A DNA stretch of 64,000 nucleotides from NCBI GenBank assembly GCA_004194705.1, contig SADC01000329.1, positions 855,910 to 919,909 on the forward strand. Reading direction: 5' to 3'. The DNA comes from Ditylenchus dipsaci (lineage: Eukaryota > Nematoda > Chromadorea > Rhabditida > Anguinidae). The notes beneath the pieces were generated by a model. The model ran no database searches. It had not been told where the DNA came from and was given only the letters and a program-made list of their open reading frames with translations. Below, one piece after another: positions 13,401-25,400 of the stretch (the first letter of the stretch is position 1; every line of letters begins with the position of its first letter). A program made the position numbers and the translations under genes.

Positions 13401-16400
13401 AAATTATTTTTTAGGTCACATGTAGCATATTTCTTCTGATTGCAGACCTTTAGATTCCTTGTCTTGGAGGTTGTATACCGAAGAGCAGATTTTTTTTTGA
13501 TCTGTACTTACTTTTTAACTCGCGCGAGCACCACAGATTCCACGCTGTGGATCCTGGTTTAGCACCCAAGATACAATTTGGGATATATATACAAAATATA
13601 AATTCTAATGAGCAGGTCCCCACTAGACGTGGATTAAAAAATAAGTGGCTACCACACAATTTCCAATAAAAAAAGATTTTTAAAGGTTTTTTAGTCAGCT
13701 TGGTTTTAATTTACCGAAAAAAATATTGGAAATGTCTGGTAGCCAAATAAGCGCTCTGGGTTGTGATTATGGTAACATAGTTACTCCCACAAATTTTATA
13801 TAAAGTCATTTTAAAAAAGTTGACTATTTCCAGAAATTAGAGCAACATCCATCCAAAATATTTGCCAGCACAATTTCAAACTTTGCTAAAAAGAACCTCT
13901 TCTTTTTGCTCTTCACATTTACTTGGCAAGAAGTATTCGTGGATCCAAGCACATTGCTGGCTACACACCTATACGCTCCAGCGTCACCAGCATCAACTTC
14001 ATCAATAGTCAGGCAGCAGTCACCACTCTCCAAGTCGTTTTCAATGCTGATCTTGTCATTGGACTTGAGGGGTAGACCATCCTTGTACCAGATAACACCA
14101 GCTTTGGGTATGGCATCCACATGGCATGTCAATTGTAGTTGTTGTTTGGCATTTAGATTGACATCTGCCAGACCGGGATTGAATTTGGGTGGGTATTCCT
14201 TTTTGGTTTCAGCTTGCTCATCTTCATCCACATCGTAGTTGAGGTTTGCTCGGGTGTCGGCCTGGCCGTGGGTGTTGGTGGCTGTGCACTTGTAGTTGCC
14301 GATGTGCTCTTTTTGGAACTTCTCGATCTTGACTCGGCAAGCACCATCTGGACTATTGTAGATCTCAAGATGGTCAGAGGATTTGAGTGGTTTGCCATTG
14401 AAGGTCCACTCAATCTCGGCGCCTGGTTTCGCGTCCACATGGCATTCGATAGACATTGGATGGCCTTCTACAAAATTTGAGGATTTTTAACAGAGAATCA
14501 TATTAACAAAAAATTGAGGGAATGCCTTCGTTAATATAGTTATTCAAAAATGTTAAAATTATCCACCTGGGACACGTCGATCCCACAAAGGCACATTCCA
14601 CCTTGGCGCATACCCTTCCAACAGCTTTTTGTTGGCTAGCCAATCCTTGCTTGGTGCAAAACTAGCTTCACATTCATCTTTTCCGTTCTCATTCTTAGCA
14701 ATGCATTTGATGGTTCCAAAGTCAGATTCTTGGATATCTTTAATTGTCAGGCACCTAAAAATACCGAAACTATTTGTGATATTCTCCATGAATTAACTGT
14801 AAATGCAAGTGTTAATGTAGCTGTAAATGTAAGTGCGAATGTAAGGGGCCTTCACGATGCCAAAAACATTTAAACTCACATTTACATTTACACTTACGCC
14901 TTCACGATAGGAATGTAAATGTAAATGAAAATTTTTGACTTATCCTCACTTTTATTTCTAAAAGTCAGTTTTTTTAACCCAAATACCAATTTCTTAAGTT
15001 TTTCTAACCAGCATTGAACTCCTCGTCATCAATAAAGCACTTTTAGTATTCTCTGAAAATACTTGAATTCAATTTTCATTTACATTTACATTCGTATCGT
15101 GAAGGGGTAAGTGTAAGTGTAAATGTAAGGTGTCTTCACGATGAGAAAATCATTTACATTTACACTTACGCCATGAAGGAACCTTGAGAAACCATAAAGG
15201 CTCTTTATACGACCATACCTCATGCCTATCGATAAATTGTCAAAATAACCTAATTGTCGAGACTTCAGGTCCTTATAATAAGAAGTTTTACTAGGGCTGT
15301 GAACCGGTAATCGTGGTAAATAACTGGAAAATTACCGGTAATACACCAGTAATGTGAGTTACAGAGTTATTTTACCGGCTCAAATATCGATAATTTACCA
15401 TGACGTAAAAATACTGTATAAACTGCTGAAATTCGTTTTTTTGAAATTTGAGTTCGCGCCCTTTTTGCAAGTTCATACTAAAAGAATTTTGCTGGTTGGT
15501 CGGTAATTCACCAGTAATATACCGGCGAAAGATTTTTATTGGTGAATTTAGGCTTAACTACATATATCTCAATCAGCAGAGTGTTTATGAGACACATCAA
15601 AAAGAAAAACTACTTTGTACAAACCGTTGAAATTTGTCCCCTTCAAGACAGAGAAGATAACTAACCAATTTCCATCAAGCATGTCTTCAATGGTCACTCT
15701 ATCATCCTCCTCCATTGGTTTTCCATTAAGGAACCAGCTAAGGGTAGGAGCAGGCACTCCTCTGACCTTAACATTGAACTCAGCACTCTGCCAGGTGTGC
15801 CCTCAGTCTTCTTTAATGGGATCACAAATTTGGGAGCTGAGGGTTGTTCCTCTCCGCTGATCACACTCACTTGGCACTTGCTCTCCGCTTTGCCTGCCTC
15901 ATTCACAGCTTCTACCCTGAATTCACCTGCATCGCTCTGTGTAGAGTCCCTGATGCGCAAAGTGGCCTCGCCGTTCAATGCCAGTCGAATAGCAATCCTG
16001 TCATCTGGTAACAATTCCACCCCGTTTCTATACCATTTGAGTGTGGGCTGGGGATCACCTCCAACTTGACATTTGAGTGTAAGGGTCTCTCCTTCTGGAA
16101 CTGCTGTGTCTTGCAGCGGAGATAAGAAGTTGGCTGGTGAGGTGGTCGGCTCAGCCTTTTTGGTTTTGACATGGGCGATAGCTCCACTCGAGACTTCAGC
16201 ACCCTTGTCATTGGTAAAGACGACACGGTAGGCTGCTCCATCAGTGGGGATTGAGTCGGCGATAGAGAGTGAGTACTCGCCAGTGGATGGGTCGGAAATC
16301 TGAAAGAAAAACTATTAGATTTGGCAAACGATAGCCTATGGAAGTATGGTTCATATACTGTAGTTCTCGGGAGCTTTTTGTTAACTTTCGAAAACCAACA

Positions 16401-19400
16401 ACAAATATTTGAGTCGATCTCGACATAACTCGAAAATCTAAAAAGCGGAATCAATAGAATTCGTGGTAGTTCAGAAAATGCAGTGAACAGGTGTGCAAAA
16501 TATGATTCTCCGCCAAGCTAGAGAGCCTCTGTTGGAGTAACTAAGGTACTGAAATGCTCATATGGCAGCCGGAAAACTTTGCGTAAAAATCTTATATATA
16601 CTTTATATAGCAAGAATATAAACAATATATAGGTTTTAATTTTGGGCGCCAGTGTAGTAACCCTCCCCCGCACCTTGTTAGAAGTATCCTTAATAATTAT
16701 GATCTTTTGGGCTCTATATGCATTCGTGCCCACCCCGAAAACATGCCTTGGTACACTGTGTTGATTTTTTGAAAAAAAAAGTTTATGTCAAAAAATCTCA
16801 AAAATTTTTTATGAACACTTCTGGATTAGCTGGAAAAATATATATTTCTGACAAAAAGGTGCATTTTAATGCTTTTTGAGAAACTCAAGACAAAATTTTT
16901 TTTCGAAATCATCAGCTTGGGGAACAGGCCAAAATTTTTAAAATTTTTTTTACCGAAATTTTTTTTGCGCAAAATTCGATTAACAAGTATTAATAAACAC
17001 TTTTGGAGACTTTAAAAAATCCACAAAATTCAACAGGCGGGACCAAGGCGTATTTTTTCAGGCTGAGCGCGAATGGATGTATACCTCTATTCTGTTTGTT
17101 TCAATATTCATGATCTCAAAAACTTTTGATGTATCGGAAATCGGCAAAAAAGCAAACCAGTTTGATTCGCTCATCTGGCTGCACCTCTTTTCCATTTTTG
17201 AGCCATTTGACGGACGCGGGTGTTCCCTCAATCTTACAGCTGAGCTCTAGAGGTTCTCCTTGGTCAACTGTCACATCTTGCAGTCCCTTGACAAGTTTGA
17301 TGACATTGGGCTTCTGTACAGTCAACTCAGCACTTGAGTCACACTCTCCAGCCTTATTAGCCAATACAACTTTGTAGGTAGCTCCATCATCCAGCAAAGC
17401 TTTGTCGATTTCCAGCTCATATTTTTTGGGTGAGATGTCCTTTAGTTTGAAGTGAGGACTTGGTTTGATTTCTACTCCATTTTTGTACCATTTGACGTCT
17501 CTAACTGGAGCAGATACTTCTACTCTGAAAGAATTTACTAATTCAAGTAAAAAAAGCATCCAACAATTCAGTGATTGTTGGATATTTTGACTACTATCGG
17601 TCGGTGCAATATCGGTCACAAACTTATTTCTAGCAATTTCCTTTTTTAGAAACCTATTGTTTTTTAAAAGTCGAAGAAATAAAGCCAAATTTTCACTTTT
17701 TTGACTCGACCAACTCCGACGTCACTTATCACAAATTTTTGAGCTTCGGACCGGACATTTCACTATTATTCATCGTAATAACAGACTCATGGAAGTTTTT
17801 TAGGTAAACTTTTAAGTTTGTTATTTTAACTTTCACTTTTGTAATCTTAAAAAAGTTTTTGTCGCAAAATTTTATTTTGGACCATGAGCTTTCATTAACC
17901 TTTGAAAGAATCGTGAAAAAGTATATTGTAAATAAATAAATAATATAAGGAACCCGTAGTTTTGCCCCTAAACCACCAGTTTTGCAAAATTGATACTATT
18001 GGAGTTGGTTGGCTTTTGCACGAAAAAATTTTACCTGAACAAATGGTCGTCTCCCTCACTGATCTCATCAGGCAGAAGTCCCTTTACAATCTTTGGCAGC
18101 TGATCCACCTCAGCGTGAGCAGAGGAAACAGCTTTGCCTGCATCATTGATTGCCTGCACTTCATACTCGCCAGCATCAGCAAGTTCAGACCTAGGGATGG
18201 TCAGACGGTAGGTCTCATCATCTATCTTCTCAATCTTAGCCCGACTGTTCTTGTCAGCTGGCTGACCATCCTTGCGCCATTTTACTTCATTTACATCTCC
18301 TTGAACCTTAATTTCGAAGACCAGCTCATCACCTTCAGCCACTATTTGATCCAGCAGGCCTTTGACGATCTTGGGCAGTTCAGAGGATGCTTTGCGAACT
18401 GTGAGTTTGGCTGAAGATTCCGCCTGTCCAGCTGAGTTTATTAACACTATTTTGTAGTCTCCAAAGTCATCTTTGAGTGCCCATTTGAGAGTTAGCTGGA
18501 AACCGTCGTCAATATCCTTAATCTCGATGCGGTTGTCTGCTTTGACTTCTGTTCCATTCTTGTACCATTTTACGTTTTTCGGTCTGAAATTGAAAACAAA
18601 TAATGGCGAGTTGAGTGTTCAACCAGTCTTTTTGTTTTTTCGTGATTTACATTTACTCAAAAAATTTCGAGAAGTCTGATAGTTCGTTACTCTAACAGCC
18701 TGAGCTTCATAATAAAACAGCTAATTTTAAGTGAGAATAATTAATTCAGCAGTTAAATTATGTCAACTTGTCGAAATAACTAAAATTATGACATTGCACA
18801 CATTGCAAGTTTTACACAAAAACAGGTGTTGGTACGATTCTAAAAAAACTGGAAACAAGAATTTAGGTGCCCGATGTCGAAAATTCGGTGCTGCAATTCA
18901 GTTACAATCATTTTACATTAAATTTTGCACTGTAAATGCCCGACAATTTGATTGCAATTAAGCTTATATCCAGCGCTTCATTTTGGTACCTGTGTCACCA
19001 GAAAGTTCTCGCCTAATTTATTTCTTGATATATTTTATTCCTGGATGTGTAAAAATCTCATGTCTTTGACATCAAAAACAATTACTGTTCTCCAGTCCTA
19101 TATCCAAAATCAAAACCTACTTGCAATTAGTGGCACAGCTGAACTCTGCAAGCTCTCCCTCCACTACATCCAAGTCCTTCAATGGTTTCAAAAACTCAGG
19201 CACTGGTTCCACCACAATTTTGGCGGCTGATTTAGCCTTGCCTGCGTCATTCTCAATTTCCACAGCATAATCTCCGGAGTCATCTATGAGTGCTTTGGGT
19301 ATAATCAGTTTGTAGTGGTTGTCATCTATCTTCTCCGCTCTGATCTTGTCACTAATTCCAGCCGGCAATTCTTCTCCGTTTTTAAACCATCTGATTTTCT

Positions 19401-22400
19401 TCGGGTTTCCAGCTGTTTTGATCTCCAATTCAAGTGGTTGTCCAATAGGCACTGTCTGGTCTTCCAGTCCTTTGACAAATCTGGGCTGTTTATCTTCCCC
19501 TTCGCCACCCAAACCAGCTTCTTCAGCCGGCAAAATGACGGTGAGATCACAAGAGGAATCAGTAGTCAGTCCTGGTCATTGGAGACGACTACTTTGAAAT
19601 TGGCAGTGTCATCTTGTTCAGCTTCTTGAATCACTAGTTGATACTTGGTATCAGATACTTTCTTGGGTTGAGCCTTGTAGGTAGGTGTGATTTCCTTGCC
19701 GTTTTTGTACCATTTGACTTGTTTGGGCAGCTCGTTGGTCTCAATCGAGCACCGCCTGGTCCCCTTCATTGACGGTCTGATCCTTGAGTGGCTTGGTGAT
19801 CTCGATAGCTGGAAGTTTGACTGTGAGATGGCAGGAGGAGTCAGCGGTGGCACCGTCGCCGTCAGTCACTTTGATCTGGAAAAAAATTTTCATTAGCTAG
19901 CTTTGAAAAAGTATAAAAAATTTTAGACTTGACACCGGCAATGATTGCGGTTTGAAATAGTCGCTACGGTCAAGGGCCAAAGTTTTTCCGAAGTCGTTAC
20001 TGACATACTGTAGATTCATATTTTCAAAAAAAAGATGATGGCAGGGGAGGATCGTACCAAAATGATCACGCAAAAAATTATGTCAATATGAACTACATGA
20101 AAAAAATTGGGTTTCATTTTATTTCTTTTCCGGCTTGAGAAAAAAAGACTTTTTGTCGATTTGAGTAATGAAACGAGTAATTTATAACTGAGTTTATAAG
20201 TCAGGTAAATTATCTGATTTTACCCTCGCGCATAAAACATACAGTATAATCAGCCGTATCGTCCAAATCAGCGTCTGGAATTTCCAAACTGAATTTGGTG
20301 TCCCCATCCTGCTTAGGCTGTGCATTGGCAGTGCCTGCCTGATTTCATCTCCATTCTTGTACCATTTGACCACTTTTGCTGGCTTGTCTGTTTCCACTTC
20401 AAGCACTGCCTTGTCCTTCTTTTGACTGTCTGGTCCTGCAGTGGTTTGACAAAACCAATGCCTGCGCTAGGAACTTTGACTGTTAGATGGCAGGAGGATT
20501 CAGCTGTGGCACCATCGTCGTCAGTCACTTTGACCTGAATATTTCGAATCAGACATAAACAAGAAATTTGTGAAACAAAATTACAGTCAACAATTTTGTA
20601 ACGCATGAGTTTGGCCCGTCATAAAAATTTATAGGACTGATTTATTTACTTTTTGTCAAAGATCTGGTTCATCATAGTTGTTACAGTCAGCTCCCGATTT
20701 AGTGTACACCCCAAAAGTTCGTTCCCGCCTAGGCGACACTTTTTTTACATCGATTTTTGAATTTTTGAAAGTTCGTTTCTGTTTCGTCAGTCTAGTTCAA
20801 AATATCGCAAGGTTCCGATTTTGCCGATCGTTTCTAAAAAATACTTCCGATTTGCATTTAGACCGGCAACCCCCGATTTAGTGTACACCCTCTTTTAAAT
20901 TTAGGTGTACACTAAATCGGGGGCTGCCGGTCTAAATGCAAATCTGAAGTATTTTTTAGAAACGATCGGCAAAATCGGAATCTTGCTACTTTGAACTAGA
21001 GGAAATCTGGTGTAAAAATGTCGGTTTAGGCGGGAACGAACTTTTTACGGTGTCGACTTCCGTAGTGTCAATCAGTGCTCTTCATTTGACCTGGAATTTT
21101 CGGGCATCGATTCATACCCGCCGATTCATACCCGGCCGATTCATACCCGCCGATTCATACCCGTTACAGGAATCAGCGCCCCGATCCTTGGTTCGAGCGC
21201 ACAAATTTAGCACAAATCACTCGAAAGTGACTACTGCGCACCCAAATAGCTTGTTTAAGTAATTTACTTTGCCTTGAAAAACCAAATTTCGCCTAAAATG
21301 GAAAAATTCGCAAAAATGAAATGGCGGCCAAATGAGTTGCCACTACACTTTCTCGAGCATTATCGCATTTTCGTCGCCCACTTTCGTCGCCCGCATATAC
21401 TTAATATGAATAGCGCATTGTCGACAATTTTACTTTTTTCGTATTCCTCATATTTTCGTCGCCGGTATATTTTCGTCGCCCACATTTTTCGTCGCCGGCA
21501 TATTCGTCGTATATTTTGTCGCCACAATTTTCGTCGCCCACAATTTCGTCACCCAAATCCACGCCAATAAACATATTACTTGAAGACAAACATTACTTTA
21601 AAATATTTTCTTCGAGAGTGAACAGGCCGTTTCGTCGCCAGAATTCGTCGCCCACATTTTTCGTTTTATTACTTGAAGACAAACATAGCTTTAAAACTTT
21701 TTTTTCCACTTCAAGCACTGCAGCTTGTCCTATTTTGACTGTCTGCTGCAGTGGTTTGACAAAACCAATGCCTGCGCTAGGAACTTTGACTGTTAGATGG
21801 CAGGAGGATTCACTGTGGCACCATCGTCGTCAGTCACTTTGACCTGAATATTTCGAATCAGACATAAACAAGAAATTTGTGAAACAAAAATTTACAGTCA
21901 ACAATTTTGTAACGCATGAGTTTGGCCCGTCATAAAAATTTATAGGACTGATTTATTTACTTTTTGTCAAAGATCTGGTTCATCATAGTTGTTACAGTCA
22001 GCTCCCGATTTAGTGTACACCCCAAAAGTTCGTTCCCGCCTGGGACGCGACACTTTTTTTACATCGTTTTTGAAATTTTTGAAAGTTCGTTTTGTTTCGT
22101 CAGTCTAGTTCAAAATATCGCAAGGGTTCCGATTTTGCCGATCGTTTCTAAAAAATACTTCCGATTTGCATTTAGACCGGCAACCCCGATTTAGTGTACA
22201 CCCTCTTTTAAATTTAGGTACACTAAATCGGGGGCTGCCGGTCTAAATGCAAATCTGAAGTATTTTTTAGAAACGATCGGCAAAATCGGAATCCTTGCGA
22301 TACTTTTTACTAGACTGACGAATCAGAACTGACAAAAGATTTCAAAAATCGGTGTAAAAAATGTCGGGCCCTAGGCGGGAACGAACTTTTGGGGTTTACA

Positions 22401-25400
22401 CTAAATCGGGAGTCGACTGTATATAGTCTATTACCGTAGTGTCAACTTATCAGTGCTCTTCCGTTATGTTCTGTTACAGTGCTCTTTCTAATTTCGGTCC
22501 ACCCGATTCATACCCGCCGATTCATACCCGGCCGATTCATACCCAGCATTCATACCCGGGACGATTCATACCCGGCCGATTCATACCCGGGCGATTCATA
22601 CCCGGCTGATTCATACCCGAATCGAAAAATCGGCGCTACTCGTTATAACCACCTGCGCCCCGAAGGGGGCGCAGGGGGCTTGGTTGGTTAGAGATGCGCA
22701 CACCTACATACCTTAGACACAAATCACTCGAAAGTGACTCTGAATGCATAAAATGTATGCATACCAGAGTTTATTTATGCGGTATGCCCCAGCTAACAAA
22801 ACTATGTTCAAATTCCATCTTTTAGGTCATCTGGTGCTTGTTTAAGTAAATTTACTTTGTTTTTGGGTAAAAAACCAATTTTCGGTTATATTGAAATTTG
22901 AATTTACAAATTACAAAAAATTAAAATGTGAAATGGCGGCCAAATGAGTTGCGGCCAAATGAGGGTACAGGCCGTTTCGTCGCCAGCATTTCGTCGCCAA
23001 TTTTCGTCGCCCACAATTTTCGTCGCCCGCATACTTTCGTCGCCGGCATATTTTCGACGCGTATATTTCGTCGCCGGCATATTTTCGTCGCCACAAATTT
23101 CGTCGCCCACAATTTTCGTCGCCCGCATACTTTCGTCGCCGGCATATTTTCGTCGCCGGTATATTTTCGTCGCCCACATTTTTCGTCGCCGGCATATTTT
23201 CGTCGCCGGTATATTTTCGCCCAAATTTTCGTCGCCACAATTTTCGTCACCCACAATCCACGCCAATAAACATATTACTTGAAGACAAACATTACTTTAG
23301 AAATATTTTCTGTCGAGAGTGAACAGGCCGTTTCGTCGCCAGAATTTTCGTCGCCCACATTTTTCGTTTTTTATTACTTGAAGACAAACATAGCTTTAAA
23401 ACTTATTTTTTATAAAATTGAAAGTGACAACAGTAACGCAGCTTTATTCAACTATTTGCATCAACAAATCAAATATTCTTCAAAGCTGTGACAACTCCTT
23501 GAGACCATTCCTTCTTGCTCAACTTCTTTGCTTCGACGTCCGCCCACCGATTGACTTGTAGAAGTATTCGTTCATCTCGCTTCACATCTTCAGCTCGCCT
23601 TGGTTTCATGACGCCGTTGACCCAGCCTGAAGAGTTGCGAGGTATAAAGAATAGTAAGGTTCAAGACATGTTCAGATTACGTTGTAGAGAAGCAGGAAAT
23701 CGCCACGGTAGGCTTCTCGGAGCTTGATCAAGAAATGCCACATAGACGGATTCGATTTTATGTGCTTCTGGATTTTATTGTTGTTGCTTTCGCTTGGATT
23801 GTTGTGGCACGGTCGTCCCTCGGTCACAGCTCGATATTGATTGGAAATTTCGATTGAGTAGAATGGCTTTCTACCGTTGCTTCCTTCCACTGGCTCGACC
23901 CCTTAACTTTGTTAAGTAAGTGAATGTCCTTTGAAACAATTCAAAGTATTCTTACCAAACCAAGTTCTCTCTATGTACTCAACCATAGGTGTGAGCTCTG
24001 GTCGACTGATGAGCTGCTTGATTACTTCTCTCCAAAGGCGGATCATCTCATTGGGCGGAGCATAGAAAGGCACAATCATCATTCGCACTTGCTCGTAAAT
24101 TTCCACATCCCTCATGTATAGCGGCAGCAGCTTTAGCTTTTTCACGCGTCCAGTAATTGCCTGAATGAGATGGAACGAATCCCCTTTGCATTCAATTCCA
24201 TCAAAAACTGATTTTGCTCCATTCACCTGCGGTCTCTCGAAATCCGACTTGAAGTAGTCTGGCTTGAGTTCCGGACAGATCTAAAGTGTTTTATGAGCAC
24301 ATTGACCAATTGTCTATTCTAAGTATGCAGATATACCTGCTGAATAATTTGAAAAGACGCTCCATCGTTTCGTTGTCCATCGCGGGCACCAGGCAGTGAA
24401 AGATTGGAATGAAAAACCGGTGGACCTTTGTACTTTCGTCTTCTTGCATTATTGTTCTTGTACGTTCGGCGACCAATACATAGAGCTAATCAATATAAAC
24501 ATGAAAAATGTCAGTTATATAAAAATTAAAACTTACCTGCGAAAACATTTTCTGCTTCCATCCACGACGATCTTGCAACGGGCAGCATGCAAAAGTCCCA
24601 TCACCATAAAGCGCGTTGATGTGACCAAAAGACGAAATCATTCCTTGGTCACCACAGACAACAATTCTCTTGAAATCAAGCAATTACATGTCTGTAGTTT
24701 TAGTTCGAATTTTCAATTTACCTTTGGATCGTAGCACCAGTGTCACGTAGGATGAAAGACTTGCCGTCGGAGAAACGCATCAGCTTATCAGGAATCTCGA
24801 AGGCAATTGTGATCGGTGGAGGAGGAAGGCCCATCAATTTCGCACGCTTTTTTCCGAGACGACCAGCTTCAATATCTTTCCTTGAAGAAATCGCTTTTGA
24901 ACAGGAGAAAGATTGGCTGTCGTTTGAGCGATAACTTGAATCGGTGTCTAAACACTGATAGTAAATTCAAATATCTAATAAGATTCAGCAAAACGTACCA
25001 TATCAGGAAAGTTGTGATGAGTCGAACTTGCTCATCGCGCACCATAGCATTAATTGGCCGCCAAGGAGATATGGATGGGCGGCATGAACACCGACCACGG
25101 AACGCAATTTTCTCGTCGCCTTGACGAGATGTAGTCTCATCTTGCACCCGAACTCCCACTGATCGCATCTGTAGAACGAAAGTTTCTTGTCCACCGAATC
25201 CTTGTCGAATTTAAAAAGTGCCCCATTATAAATCGGCTTGCTTTTGTCACTGCGCGTAGAATTGACCCACTCTAGCTCGACTTCTGGCTCCACTCTCACA
25301 ATGTTTTGCCCCACTTCGACATCACTGAGTTCACTGAGCTCGGATTCCGCCAGTTCCTCCGCTTCCTCGTAGTTATCTAAGTCGCTGTTCATTTTGTAGC

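Larger units (their letters stand above)
20398..23402. repeat. Tandem duplication, about 1.3 and 1.7 kb units
   Basis: Unit 1 (20398-21711) and unit 2 (21712-23402) share, in order: half of the repeated Ig exon, a 160-bp intron stretch, the pogo-like MITE, GATTCATACCCG repeats, AAATCACTCGAAAGTGACT and foldback-MULE arm sequence. The copies differ mostly by small indels and one extra block in unit 2. Confidence 0.8.

Noticed and set aside
22498..22622. CRISPR-like array in the GATTCATACCCG repeats
   Set aside because: Units are tandem without unique spacers, and the window is animal nuclear DNA with introns.
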